Notes: generated from the letters alone by a model not told the origin. A stretch of 64,000 bases of DNA from Bacteriovorax sp. MedPE-SWde (GCA_001874305.1 MPCU01000014.1:1-64000); one strand, 5' to 3'; numbered from the stretch's first letter, positions 20,310 to 31,217 are shown. Made by a program: numbers and translations.

Positions 20310-20756
20310 TTAGAGAATCTTATCTAGAAGCTCAACAGATTCAAGTCTTCCACTTCCTTTGAAACATGTATTCTTTAATAGCGTTCTCAAAGTTGTTAAG
20401 TTGTCAGATGCAATATCCTCATTTCCAACACACACTTCTCTATTCTGTGATGCTTGGACCTTATCTTGTCCTGTACAAGAGTTCATAGCGCCCTCAAAAG
20501 CAGTCTTACAATTACCATAAGACCTTGTTGAAACACTAAAGCCAGTCACTGAGTCTACAAGATGATTACATATTGTGAGAAATACAGGGTTGCTTGAGCG
20601 AGACAGCTCTACAGCAGTATTATATGAGTTAATACCTTTATCAAAGTATCCGGCCGCATAGTTATATTCACTTATTCCAACGTTAAAATCGTCATTACAT
20701 GTTGCAAATGAACTCATAGATGAGGCAATGAGTAGTGCCATGATTGTCTTCTTCAT
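20310..20756 (-). CDS. Small secreted Cys-containing protein
   Basis: Signal peptide MKKTIMALLIASSMSSFA; six Cys. Confidence 0.7.
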   Translation of the reverse strand: MKKTIMALLIASSMSSFATCNDDFNVGISEYNYAAGYFDKGINSYNTAVELSRSSNPVFLTICNHLVDSVTGFSVSTRSYGNCKTAFEGAMNSCTGQDKVQASQNREVCVGNEDIASDNLTTLRTLLKNTCFKGSGRLESVELLDKIL

Positions 20757-20831
20757 AATATCTCCGTTGTTTTAAAGAGATTTTAACTGAGAATATGAGA
20801 AAAAGAGTTCTGGGAGAATATTCCCACTAGA

Positions 20832-21128
20832 TTAATCACATGTGCCAATCAGAATTTTGTCACCGAACTTACCTCTGGCAAAGTAACCCTTTCTCTTATG
20901 TTTTTGTTTGAACTTTACCTCTGTGCATTTTTCAGAGATTTTTGAGCGACATACTCTTTTAGAAAAAACACCAAGTTCAATATAGGGACCATGGCCTTTG
21001 GCATCTCTAATACTGCAGGGTTTTGTCTCATTACCGTAACTATCAAAAGTCGGTACCCGAGGTTTCTCATCTCCTTTGCACGACGCGAATATATTTATAA
21101 GAACTAGCAGGGTCAAAGTAAGTTTCAT
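20832..21128 (-). CDS. Small lipoprotein
   Basis: Lipobox-like INIFASCKGD. Confidence 0.65.
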   Translation of the reverse strand: MKLTLTLLVLINIFASCKGDEKPRVPTFDSYGNETKPCSIRDAKGHGPYIELGVFSKRVCRSKISEKCTEVKFKQKHKRKGYFARGKFGDKILIGTCD

Positions 21129-21158
21129 TCTTATATAGTACCCGATATGTTAGGATAA

Positions 21159-22115
21159 TTGTATATGACACAAAATAAGAGCAAGGGACTTCACCCTAGA
21201 AATTTACATTCAAAAAACTACGATTTCGATCAATTAATCAAAGCGCTGCCAGAATTAGAAAAACATATTATAAGAAATAGTTATGGTGGTGTTTCAATAG
21301 ACTTTTCAAGACCTGAGTCTGTATTGGTATTGAATAAAGCACTCTTAAAAAGACATTATGGAATAAAGAGCTGGGGTATTCCGAAGGGAAAGCTATGTCC
21401 GCCAATTCCGGGAAGAGCAGACTATATTCACCACATCGCTGACTTACTGAGTGAAAGTAATAAGAGCGAAATCCCTAAGAGTCTAAATATTAGAGGCCTA
21501 GATATTGGAACAGGCGCTAACTGTATTTATCCTCTCATAGCTAATAAAGTATATAGTTGGCGTATGACGGGCTCGGAACTCAATGATGAGTCCTATAATT
21601 CGGCCAAGTCAAATATCAAGTCTAATGAACTTGAATCTTATATTGAATGTAGAAAACAGATAAATCCTCAACACATATTCCAAGGGATAATTTGTCCTGA
21701 AGACCGTTTTGACTTTACTATGTGTAATCCCCCATTTCATGCTTCTAGAGATGAGGCGACACAAGGAAGCAGGAGAAAGGTTACCAACCTTTCAAAGAAT
21801 AAAAATCAGGGACCTAAGTCCCCTGTATTAAACTTTGGAGGCCAAGACTCTGAATTATGGTGTGAAGGCGGAGAGCTTAAATTCATTACTCAGATGATTC
21901 AAGAAAGTCTCATATACAAAGATCAGTGCCTTTGGTTTACCACCCTTGTATCAAAGAAAGAAAACTTGAAGCCGCTAAATGAAGTACTAAAGAATGTAAA
22001 AACAAAGCATATTCGAGTTATTGAAATGAAGCAGGGAAATAAAATTACAAGAGTACTTGTGTGGACATATTTAAAAAAGGGCGATCGTATAAAATGGATG
22101 CTAGATAAGAATTAA
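21159..22115 (+). CDS. rlmF: 23S rRNA (adenine-1618-N6)-methyltransferase
   Basis: GLHPRNLHSKNYDF, WGIPKGKLCPPIPGRADYIHHIADLL, GLDIGTGANCIYPLI, FTMCNPPFHAS. Confidence 0.95.
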   Translation: MYMTQNKSKGLHPRNLHSKNYDFDQLIKALPELEKHIIRNSYGGVSIDFSRPESVLVLNKALLKRHYGIKSWGIPKGKLCPPIPGRADYIHHIADLLSESNKSEIPKSLNIRGLDIGTGANCIYPLIANKVYSWRMTGSELNDESYNSAKSNIKSNELESYIECRKQINPQHIFQGIICPEDRFDFTMCNPPFHASRDEATQGSRRKVTNLSKNKNQGPKSPVLNFGGQDSELWCEGGELKFITQMIQESLIYKDQCLWFTTLVSKKENLKPLNEVLKNVKTKHIRVIEMKQGNKITRVLVWTYLKKGDRIKWMLDKN

Positions 22116-22140
22116 ATCCTATCTAGCATTGCGTATTAGA

Positions 22141-25100
22141 TTATTTTAGCTTTCTTCTTTTAAATAGAAATCTAGGAAAGGCCGACTTCTTATATCTATT
22201 AGAGACTTTTTCAAATAGCGACCTTTCGTCATTATCCCAGTTGTCTCCATCCATAGCATTGGCCATTGCTGAACTATCTGGATCATTCTTTCCATCGATA
22301 CCCTGTTGTGCAAAATACTTCTTAAGTTCTTTAGAAGATATCTTCTGGCCATTGGCACCAAAGCTATATTCTCCTAGTTCATCTCCGTCTAAATCAGAAA
22401 AGTCCAATTCATCAAGAGTTGTATCAGCAATTGCAGTTTTTCCACCTTTACTAGATGAGCCCTTCTTCTTACTGCCCTTCTTCTTTGCTATTGTAATAGG
22501 AGCATTAATCAGCGCATCAGAGCTATCACTTGAAGATGCTGAACTATCACTTCCTCGACGTCCTCTTTTTCCATAAGAACTTGGTCCAAGACTTGATGCT
22601 GCCACCTTAGAGAAATCAAATAGGCCTCCTCCGTCTTTAAATTGAGAACGTGTATTGGCCGTTCTTCTTAGAGATGCCGCGAGATTTTTTGAAACAAGGT
22701 CATACTCTTTGTATTTTTCATCTTGAAGTCTTTTCATTTTTTCAAGCTCTCCAGAGCGCCCATTATCACTCATGAACTTATCGAGAGTTTTTCTACGTCT
22801 ATCTCTTGCAGAACCTTGATCAAGTGCAGAACTAACAGCACCAGCAAAGTCTTTTACACTCTTATTATCAGATTGAATCCCCTGAGAAAGAGATTCGTTA
22901 AAGTTATCACTATTAGCGAAATCTAATGTTCCGGCCCTAGATACCCCTTGGTTATTAAGGTCGGCCATGAATGCAACCATATCAGGAGTTCCACCAGACT
23001 CTATATCAAACTCTTGAGCGTCAAGCTGGCCTTGTCCTAAGAGGAGACCATTTGTAATCCCTCTATCTACATTATAGTAGAAGTTGTGCATCTTTAAGGC
23101 ATATGAAGACGTTCTAAAGAGATCATCAAATATGGCCATATTAACGTTATATGCCTTAGCTGTGATTCTTTCGTAGTATGGGATTAATCCTTGAGTCATA
23201 TATCTCACTAGACGAGACTTCTTTGGGTACCAAAAATGGTATTTAAAAACAAAGTCAGCAAATTGATCTGCTTCATCATCACTAAAATCAAAGAACTGCT
23301 CTTTTATATACTTTCTCGCCTTAACTTTTATTGTATCAATATTTCCAGAAGTAAGAGTTCTAATCGTCTTTCTCTGCAAGAAACGATCATCAGTTATAAG
23401 CCCCGTCTCTTCAGGAATAAAAGGATCGATAACAAAACTCGTATCACCTTCATGATTTGTTACATAGACAGTCTTCATACAAAGTCCCACAGGAAGTTTT
23501 GCATTACAAACATCATTTGCTAAGACTTCATTACGAATACACTTATAGTAGTACTTCTTACCAACAGGAATTCTACTTTTTTTCCATGTACTACTTCTGT
23601 ACTTTCTCTTTTCACAAATTCTCTCAGGTCTTAAATGAAGAGAAGTTAGTGAATCCTTAATAGCACTATGCATAGTTTTATTAACACCATCATACTGGAA
23701 AGTAGTCGTACCAGTCGCTCCACTCACAAAGTGTCCTGCTTGATTATTAGAATCATTTCCAGTTATGAGCTGAACTAGCCATGCAAGAAGAAGTTCGTGC
23801 CAGTAGTATTTCTTAACTTTGTCGTAATGGTGTACTTTAGTTTTTTGATAACCCCAGTTATAAGTTCTTACAAACTCAGAAGTTAGCGCCAATCCTTGAG
23901 ACATAGTAAATACATTATTCATTGCTGCATCAGTAAGTGCCTCAACCTTCATAATGGCCATATCTCTTAAGAACTCACTAAAGACAACACCTTCACCTAA
24001 TCCTTTAGTATTTTCTTTTCTTTCGGACTCAAAAGTTACCTTACCATTTTGGATGAACTTATCCGCCTTTGAATATTTACCTGTAGTTTTCTTTAATTTT
24101 TTAAGATCATTGATTACTGTACTAGATGCAATTTCTTCTTTAACATCACGGCCATCTGAGTTCTTATACTTAACTGTATCTCTACCAGTTGAGCTCTTGT
24201 CTGCATCAGATATATTCTTTGTCCCATGCTTTAGCTCAGCGTCCTCAAGAACTTTCTTTGTATAATCCTTACTTTGAGCATTAATACACTTTCCTGACGC
24301 ATCAACTTTAGTACAGCTATCATCCTCAACTACAACGAACTTGTCATATTTTCCTAGCCCGTTACATGTTCTAATGTAGAGACTCTCCACATCAGGCTTT
24401 AGCCATTCGTCACCTTTCATCGGACCCATTGTATCAACACAACGACAAGTCATCTCAAGACTTTTCTTCTTTAGTTTTCCGTATAGTTGGAATATATGAA
24501 ACTTATACTTTACAGCTTCAAATCTTGTAATCTTATGAATATTGTAACTAGACACAGTAGGAAGAGTCATATTCTCTAAATCCGTATCTAATTTTGAAGC
24601 GTCCCCTTCCACAAAGTAGCGCATGATTGCCTGCTTTTCTTTGTCTTTAATAAAACCATTATTAAATAGGAATCCCCAAATTTTCTTTTGATCTGCATCT
24701 AAAGTGTCATAATAGTCTTGAACAATTTTCTTGATATCATTGGCATAGGTTTGAAATATATCGGCCTTAATATTATCAGCATCAAATGTTTCAATATCTT
24801 GTTCTTGAGTTTGAGTCTGCATTCTCCAGTTATCCAGAGTAAAGTAATCACTAACACCTTGACCGCTAGTAACAAAATCCATCCCCAATAGAGAAATCAT
24901 AACATTGAAGTAATCATCTGGTTGCTTAACAAGATAATCTCCAAAAAGATTTACTCTACAGTTTTCCATATCACTTACCGCAATATTACCAAGAATCGGA
25001 GCAGCATCATCGTAGCGATCATAAAGTGAGTGATCACTCATATCAATCCCTTGTTGAATTGCTCCTAAAGACGCTGCATTCTTATCATAGAGCTGCATTT

Positions 25101-26493
25101 TTAATTGGTTAACATTATTAGTTATCTCTGAGGCCTGTTGCTTAATATACTTATTAACATTATCTAAACAGCTCTTTATAGAAGAAATCGTTTCTGTATA
25201 AGTTCTCGTTCCTCGAGGCCACATATTGGCCTTTTTTACACAGTTGTTTCTTTGAGACTGATGATGAGAGATAAGTCTTGTAAGCTCTGTACTATTACCT
25301 CGAAGGTTGTCTAGTCCCTTGGCCTCTTCTTTAAGGTTTGCAATTTCTTTATCGAAGTTACTTAGATAAGCATTTATCCCACCGACTTGAGCAATAGCAC
25401 TTGTTATCTCTGTTTTAATTCCGTTTAAACAAGACAATTCGGCACTAGAGGATCTATCAGCATCATAGCAATTACTTATACGACTATTATACTTACTTAT
25501 AATTTGTGATTTATCACTACTACTTATTGTAGCACTACTTAACTTAGAGCTAAGTTGAGATACCTTTGATGAAAGTTCTGATCTTACACTGGCAATATCA
25601 TCTGCAACCGATGCGTGAGCCTCAGTGGAAAATGCGGAGAGAATAGAATTTAAAAGGCCATATATTGGAATAATCGGTTCACATATTTTCTTTTCATTCG
25701 GATAAAGACCACTACAACACTTTTCAGTCTTTCCCGTAATCTTCTTTCCAATACCAAGACACTTGGTACATCTGTAGTCAGCTTCACATCGTCCATTTGA
25801 ATTACATGTATTTGAACAACATTCACTAGCACTGCTACATTTTTCACCATAAGTTTGGCAAAGATTTACATCTGAATAACGTAACATGAGACGACATGTA
25901 CCATCTAAGCATTGATTTAAGTCTGGTTGACATCTATTTTCAAGTGCAACTTTTTCAACACATTTAAATTTACCTTGAACATTTTGACAGAAAGCATTTT
26001 TAGAACATTTATCAATTACTTGTGAGCAAGGATCATTGGCCTTAAGAACACGAACATCTTCTTGAAGAGTTAACTTAGTAAGTTTCTCTGCAACAGTATC
26101 AACCCTATTACTAATACCTTGTCTCTTAACCTTTTCTAAAATAACCTTAATCAACTCATCTGTTACAAGACCATCTTTCTTCCAGTCTTCTAAAAAAGCC
26201 TTATAAGTTTTAATCACTTCTGCTTTATTAAACTTCTTTTTAAGTGCTAGTTCTTTAAGCTTAATCACTAAATCATTTTTTAAAGCTTTTCTAAATTTCT
26301 TAGATTCTCTCTCGACTTCTCTCTTGCTTCTAATATCCTTATCGGCCTTATCACCTAGAGCGGTTGCTGCTTGCTTTGAAAGGAATCTCTTTCCATGAAT
26401 AGCATCGCTATCATTATTAGATTTTGAGAGTGCGAAACTTAATACTGATAAGTTCGCAAGTACAAATAATAGTAGTGTTTTTCTTAAATTCAT
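22141..26493 (-). CDS. Very large (1450 aa) secreted protein with EGF-like and knottin-like Cys modules
   Basis: Signal peptide; CSQVIDKCSKNAFCQNVQGKFKC; CSSASECCSNTCNSNGRC; uninterrupted 4.35 kb ORF. Confidence 0.85.
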   Translation of the reverse strand: MNLRKTLLLFVLANLSVLSFALSKSNNDSDAIHGKRFLSKQAATALGDKADKDIRSKREVERESKKFRKALKNDLVIKLKELALKKKFNKAEVIKTYKAFLEDWKKDGLVTDELIKVILEKVKRQGISNRVDTVAEKLTKLTLQEDVRVLKANDPCSQVIDKCSKNAFCQNVQGKFKCVEKVALENRCQPDLNQCLDGTCRLMLRYSDVNLCQTYGEKCSSASECCSNTCNSNGRCEADYRCTKCLGIGKKITGKTEKCCSGLYPNEKKICEPIIPIYGLLNSILSAFSTEAHASVADDIASVRSELSSKVSQLSSKLSSATISSSDKSQIISKYNSRISNCYDADRSSSAELSCLNGIKTEITSAIAQVGGINAYLSNFDKEIANLKEEAKGLDNLRGNSTELTRLISHHQSQRNNCVKKANMWPRGTRTYTETISSIKSCLDNVNKYIKQQASEITNNVNQLKMQLYDKNAASLGAIQQGIDMSDHSLYDRYDDAAPILGNIAVSDMENCRVNLFGDYLVKQPDDYFNVMISLLGMDFVTSGQGVSDYFTLDNWRMQTQTQEQDIETFDADNIKADIFQTYANDIKKIVQDYYDTLDADQKKIWGFLFNNGFIKDKEKQAIMRYFVEGDASKLDTDLENMTLPTVSSYNIHKITRFEAVKYKFHIFQLYGKLKKKSLEMTCRCVDTMGPMKGDEWLKPDVESLYIRTCNGLGKYDKFVVVEDDSCTKVDASGKCINAQSKDYTKKVLEDAELKHGTKNISDADKSSTGRDTVKYKNSDGRDVKEEIASSTVINDLKKLKKTTGKYSKADKFIQNGKVTFESERKENTKGLGEGVVFSEFLRDMAIMKVEALTDAAMNNVFTMSQGLALTSEFVRTYNWGYQKTKVHHYDKVKKYYWHELLLAWLVQLITGNDSNNQAGHFVSGATGTTTFQYDGVNKTMHSAIKDSLTSLHLRPERICEKRKYRSSTWKKSRIPVGKKYYYKCIRNEVLANDVCNAKLPVGLCMKTVYVTNHEGDTSFVIDPFIPEETGLITDDRFLQRKTIRTLTSGNIDTIKVKARKYIKEQFFDFSDDEADQFADFVFKYHFWYPKKSRLVRYMTQGLIPYYERITAKAYNVNMAIFDDLFRTSSYALKMHNFYYNVDRGITNGLLLGQGQLDAQEFDIESGGTPDMVAFMADLNNQGVSRAGTLDFANSDNFNESLSQGIQSDNKSVKDFAGAVSSALDQGSARDRRRKTLDKFMSDNGRSGELEKMKRLQDEKYKEYDLVSKNLAASLRRTANTRSQFKDGGGLFDFSKVAASSLGPSSYGKRGRRGSDSSASSSDSSDALINAPITIAKKKGSKKKGSSSKGGKTAIADTTLDELDFSDLDGDELGEYSFGANGQKISSKELKKYFAQQGIDGKNDPDSSAMANAMDGDNWDNDERSLFEKVSNRYKKSAFPRFLFKRRKLK

Positions 26494-26605
26494 AAACTTG
26501 CCTATTTTAATTATTAGCTTATGAATAGTTTAAAAAACATTGGCAGAATAAGCCAGTAGGTAGCATCTAACCACTTGTTAACAGGGCAAGAGACTCATAT
26601 TTGCC

Positions 26606-26636
26606 AAAAAAAAAGTGCCATACGAAGATGGCACTT
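26606..26636 (-). terminator. Intrinsic terminator downstream of the kamA-like gene
   Basis: Minus strand AAGTGCCAT-cttcgt-ATGGCACTT followed by a T-run. Confidence 0.85.
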
Positions 26637-26676
26637 AAATCACTAATATCTTGTTAATTAAATACGAAAACTCTAC

Positions 26677-28020
26677 TTAGTATCCGGCCTTCTTAACCGC
26701 TTCAATAATCATCGCCTCACGAGTCGGGATATCGGCCCAACGAGCTTGCGCCTCAGGGGACAATTTATGAATTGGGTCAAAATAAGTAAATGACTTTCCT
26801 GGCTTAACATATGGTGCTGTCCATACAGAAATACCATTTTCTTCATCATAGTATTCATATGAAGCAACATGACGCTTACCACCACCTCCTGGAAGGTCAC
26901 AAACAAAGGTTGGAGTATTAAATCCGGCAGTAGTTCCTCTTACAGCTTTTTCTAATTCCACTCCTTCTCTAAGTGTCGTTCTAAAATGCTCACAACCAGG
27001 AACCATATCATGCATATAAACGTAGTATGGTTGAATATTTAAATATCCGACCTGTCTAGTCAGAAGAACCATCTCATCAACGTGGTTATTAACTCCATCT
27101 TGAAGAACGGCCTGATTTCTCACAATGATACCTTCACTAAAGAGTCTATCCATTGCCATCTGAGTCCACTTTGTAATTTCTCGGGGACTTGAAAAGTGAG
27201 TATGAACTACAACTTGTTTACCAAGAGAGCGTCCAAACTTATGTACGTCGCTTAAGGCCTTAACCCAAGCATCGTCCGTAAGAATCTTTTGTGGAAAAAT
27301 TGCAATCCCTTTCGTTGCATAACGAATTCTTCTAATATGTGGAATTTTTAAAAGGTTCTCACCAATATAACTAATCTGCTTGGCATTGAGCATGAAGCTA
27401 TCTCCACCAGAGATTACAACATCTTCAACTTTAGGTGAATTCATAAGGTATTCAAATACATCATCCCAATACTTTTGATTAGCACCATAAGTTTCTTTTT
27501 CAACTGATTCAGTAGAGCCACCAATAACACGAGACCTTGTACAGTAAAGACAATATACAGGACATATTGTTAGAGGAAGAAAGAGAACTTTATCAGGATA
27601 GCGATGTGTAAGCATAGGAACTGGGGAATCATCATCTTCTGATAATGAATCGGCCATATGCATTGGATGATCAGGAATAACCTGAGAACCCACAGGAAGA
27701 AATTGTTTTCTTAAAGGACAATTAAGAGGATCTTTCCAGTCAATGAGAGAAAATACATATGGTGTAATTCTAATATTCATCGGAGTTGTATGCAGACCAG
27801 ATTCTAAATCAGCAATGAACTCTTTAGAAACAGTATCTCCAAGAAGCTTCTTAATTTGTGCAACTTTTCTCACAGAGTTTTTAAGTTGCCACATGTGATC
27901 TGCGAACTCTCCACGAGTTACACTAGACCAACCAGGAATCTCTTTCCAAAAGTCATCGTTTCTAAAATTACGGTGCTCGAGATCTGGGATCTTTGAGTGA
28001 TCCACAATCTTTGAATTCAT
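26677..28020 (-). CDS. KamA-family radical SAM lysine 2,3-aminomutase-like protein
   Basis: CPVYCLYCTRSR (CxxxCxxC), VVISGGDSFML, FVCDLPGGGGKRHV PLP-lysine region. Confidence 0.92.
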   Translation of the reverse strand: MNSKIVDHSKIPDLEHRNFRNDDFWKEIPGWSSVTRGEFADHMWQLKNSVRKVAQIKKLLGDTVSKEFIADLESGLHTTPMNIRITPYVFSLIDWKDPLNCPLRKQFLPVGSQVIPDHPMHMADSLSEDDDSPVPMLTHRYPDKVLFLPLTICPVYCLYCTRSRVIGGSTESVEKETYGANQKYWDDVFEYLMNSPKVEDVVISGGDSFMLNAKQISYIGENLLKIPHIRRIRYATKGIAIFPQKILTDDAWVKALSDVHKFGRSLGKQVVVHTHFSSPREITKWTQMAMDRLFSEGIIVRNQAVLQDGVNNHVDEMVLLTRQVGYLNIQPYYVYMHDMVPGCEHFRTTLREGVELEKAVRGTTAGFNTPTFVCDLPGGGGKRHVASYEYYDEENGISVWTAPYVKPGKSFTYFDPIHKLSPEAQARWADIPTREAMIIEAVKKAGY

Positions 28021-28041
28021 ATATCTCTCCCTATTTATTAA

Positions 28042-29592
28042 TTACTTTCTAAATTTAATGTGAAACTTTGGTCTCACCAATTTTCTTCTCGCACGATTAA
28101 GTTCACGTCCACTCAATCTGTGTAGAGATCTCTTTGCTGCTTTATATTTCTTGTAAGTAGCATAGTCTCTCTTTTTAAAATCTTCCAACACTTCAAATAA
28201 CTCTTTAAACGAAAGTGGTGTTTTTGCGATTTTTTCTTTTGAGTCGAGCTCAGCATAGAGGGCCTCACCAACTTTGTCTAATGTTACAAAGAGATTCATT
28301 TGTTTAACCGTCATATTCGTTGGAAATTTTTCCTCTAGACTTGCTAAAGAACTTATCCAGCTTGAACGCCTCATTAACCACGCAAAGGAATGTCCGATAC
28401 TATTACCAAAGGTTGGTCTGAAATTATAGCCATCTTCTTCCATCCACTGAAAAATCTTCGTCAGAATTGCATCTTTGAAGCGAGAATCTCTTAATTTATT
28501 AGGATTACGCCATTCTGCAACAATTTCAAAACGGGGATCAAACTGGATTTCACCTGGACCAAATGTGTCAAAAGTATCGATATTTTTCTTATTAACTTTT
28601 ATTCCAATGCGATTTAAGAATTTAATCTGGCCAGGTTTAAACTTAGTCTTATACAAAGGTAAATCCATATCTTGAGAATAAAGCTTCTTTGATGCTTGTT
28701 TATAGCCATGGTAAATAACTTCAGAACAAAAGATCTCAGAATCATCTTGATAGACCATAGAAAAATCATAAGGAATATTTTTTTTCTTTTTCTTCTTATA
28801 GGCCTTAGTAAAGTCGTACATGTACTTTCCGGCCTCGTGTGCTAATTTAGAGTCCTTCATTCTAAAGACAACTGTTCGAGCATTCTTTTGATCAATATGT
28901 ACTTTTATAGGAGCTACTACATTTCCAATTTCAATATGTGCTTCTGAAGTATAGAGCTTCTTTTTTTCATCTTTATATACAAGTGTAAGATGTGAGAACT
29001 GAGAGTCATCGTCACCTATTCGTGCAATCGCAGCACTTGAATATGCGTTCCCTCTAGACAGGATAACGTCCCCTGACATTAAGTCTTTATGACTTGAAAA
29101 ATTGAAATTTGGATTAACGACAAAGTGAGTGTCATTTCCTTCGAGTGTTGTGTAATTTATATTACCGGCCTTATTACCTTGATGCGAAAGTTCAACAAAG
29201 TAGTCTTCAAGGTAGCGCATCACTCTTACAATATTCTTAATGCTAGTTAGGCAACTCTTAGAAGCAGCATCAGAAACTTTTAAAACCTTCATTTTTTCTT
29301 TTATTTCTAGTCTTATGAGAAATGATGTTTTAACAAAGTCATCCATTTGTTCTTTTGAAAAATTCGCAAGTTCTATAGACTTTGAATCAACGTTATAAAG
29401 ATCCTTATAGAATTGATTTAGCTTCGTAGAACATTCATAAACATCTGTAGTTCCAACTTGAACTGCATTATCGATATTGTTAAGAATGTCCATAAATTTT
29501 GAATTCTTTAGCGATGAAGGATGTCTTTTAATACTATTGGTACAACTTAATAAAGAAGCAACCATAACCATAGGTATGAAAAATTTCTTCAT
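28042..29592 (-). CDS. YiiX/permuted NlpC-P60-like lipoprotein
   Basis: Lipobox VASLLSCTN; DLMSGDVILSRG...SQFSHLTLVY...EIFCSEVIYHGY. Confidence 0.8.
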   Translation of the reverse strand: MKKFFIPMVMVASLLSCTNSIKRHPSSLKNSKFMDILNNIDNAVQVGTTDVYECSTKLNQFYKDLYNVDSKSIELANFSKEQMDDFVKTSFLIRLEIKEKMKVLKVSDAASKSCLTSIKNIVRVMRYLEDYFVELSHQGNKAGNINYTTLEGNDTHFVVNPNFNFSSHKDLMSGDVILSRGNAYSSAAIARIGDDDSQFSHLTLVYKDEKKKLYTSEAHIEIGNVVAPIKVHIDQKNARTVVFRMKDSKLAHEAGKYMYDFTKAYKKKKKKNIPYDFSMVYQDDSEIFCSEVIYHGYKQASKKLYSQDMDLPLYKTKFKPGQIKFLNRIGIKVNKKNIDTFDTFGPGEIQFDPRFEIVAEWRNPNKLRDSRFKDAILTKIFQWMEEDGYNFRPTFGNSIGHSFAWLMRRSSWISSLASLEEKFPTNMTVKQMNLFVTLDKVGEALYAELDSKEKIAKTPLSFKELFEVLEDFKKRDYATYKKYKAAKRSLHRLSGRELNRARRKLVRPKFHIKFRK

Positions 29593-29610
29593 ATTATCTC
29601 CATATTTTTT

Positions 29611-30057
29611 TTAAGCACAACTTTTCTTATCAACTGAATAGAACTCTTGTTTATTTAAACGCTCTGCTCTTCTAACTTCAGCAATAAGCTTGTTCTTATG
29701 TAGAGTTATCTCTTTGGGTTTATATATCCAGGAACACATTTCCTCGAGATTTTGAATACATTCGATCATCATACGAATAACTTTCTTGTGACCCTGCATA
29801 TTGTCACTTCTACTGGCCATGTAGGTTACATCTTTAATTGCCTTACAATAATCTGCAATTTCAGAATACCCCATTGTGGCAGCTGTACCGTAAATACGAT
29901 CTACGGCCTGTCCAAACTTTTCAAAAAAGCTTCTATCAACGTGATCTATCTTAGTTTTCATCATCTCTGTTAGGTAGCCAGAAAGCTCAACTTTAATAAG
30001 CTTAACTTCATCTACAAAAACATCTGTCATTTCATTCGCTGACATATTTCCTCTCAT
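29611..30057 (-). CDS. Hpt-like four-helix protein lacking the canonical His
   Basis: FGQAVDRIYGTAATMGYSEIADYCKAI resembles Hpt AHxLKGSAATLG with Asp in place of His. Confidence 0.55.
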   Translation of the reverse strand: MRGNMSANEMTDVFVDEVKLIKVELSGYLTEMMKTKIDHVDRSFFEKFGQAVDRIYGTAATMGYSEIADYCKAIKDVTYMASRSDNMQGHKKVIRMMIECIQNLEEMCSWIYKPKEITLHKNKLIAEVRRAERLNKQEFYSVDKKSCA

Positions 30058-30155
30058 TTAGTAAATCTCAGTATCTTATCGTCGGGTATCAACAAAATAC
30101 TTAACATATCCCGAAAAATTGATAAGAATAGTTTGATATAATCAAAGGAAGATTT

Positions 30156-31217
30156 ATGAAAATTCAACAAGTTAGAAGACTTGGTCTATCAATATTAGTT
30201 ATATTTCAAGTACTTACATATGCCGACACACCTGAATTAGATATGGATATGTCAATCTATGGCTTTGGCGCGGACAGTACACAAGTCTACGCACTTAAAG
30301 GTGGGATGCGCTTTGGTGTAGAGGCCAAGGGAAAAATCACGAAGACGCTAAGCTATCATGGAAAGATGAATATTTTCTTTGAGGAAGGTACACATACAGC
30401 ACTCAATAATAGCTCATATGCTACGGCGACAACATATGGAATCGAAGAAGCTGAAGTAATATGGCAACCTCTAGACTTCTTTAAATTCAATATTGGTGTA
30501 CATCTTATAGATATCGATCATGCTCCACTATTCATAAATGCACCTTCTCTAGGACTTGGCCAAACTATAGACCTTGTAGACTATGACAATTTTGAACTTA
30601 CTGTATTTGCAAGACAGAATGTTGTCAGTGTAAATAGCACGCAAAGCAGAACAGGAAAAATTGGTGACCGTGCTGCATATTATATGCTCGGAGGTATTCA
30701 CTCTAAAGTCATGACTTCACCATTTAACTTATATTTTGATTATAATTATTTTTCATATGAAAAATTATCAGCACCGTTAGCAGAAACTTCAAGATTTAGA
30801 GGAAACACAGTAACAGGTACTGGTGATTCGGCATCTTTCTTTAATGATTATAAAGGTCATGATATTTCTGGTGCGATTGAGTTCTTTTTTCTTTTACACA
30901 AGATAAAGTTCTTCGCAGAGTACCTAAATAATTCAGAGTCAAAAGACACAGGTCTACTATTTGGAACAAAACTTTCTTTAACGAAGAATCATGCTTTAAG
31001 ATTCGACACTTTTGAAAATGAAGCTGACACACTCCCTGCAATTTCTGTTTCTCCTTCATATGGTGGAACTAATAGAGAAGGTCAGCGAGCAAGTTATATT
31101 TATAATGAGGGTACAAGTACTATTACGATAGATTATTATAAAATGAATACCATCGACAGTTCTATCTACCAAGATGATCTACAAATTCTATCTCTCGAAT
31201 ACTCAATGGATGTTTAA
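30156..31217 (+). CDS. Putative outer membrane beta-barrel protein
   Basis: Signal peptide and alternating beta-strand pattern through the C-terminus (...LSLEYSMDV). Confidence 0.65.
   Translation: MKIQQVRRLGLSILVIFQVLTYADTPELDMDMSIYGFGADSTQVYALKGGMRFGVEAKGKITKTLSYHGKMNIFFEEGTHTALNNSSYATATTYGIEEAEVIWQPLDFFKFNIGVHLIDIDHAPLFINAPSLGLGQTIDLVDYDNFELTVFARQNVVSVNSTQSRTGKIGDRAAYYMLGGIHSKVMTSPFNLYFDYNYFSYEKLSAPLAETSRFRGNTVTGTGDSASFFNDYKGHDISGAIEFFFLLHKIKFFAEYLNNSESKDTGLLFGTKLSLTKNHALRFDTFENEADTLPAISVSPSYGGTNREGQRASYIYNEGTSTITIDYYKMNTIDSSIYQDDLQILSLEYSMDV

Noticed and set aside
22241-24265. Several plus-strand ORFs (22241..22576, 22723..22926, 23236..23523, 23457..23660, 23954..24265) antisense to the 1450-aa gene
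   Set aside because: Low-complexity translations opposite a strong uninterrupted coding frame; no SD or domain signal; treated as shadow ORFs
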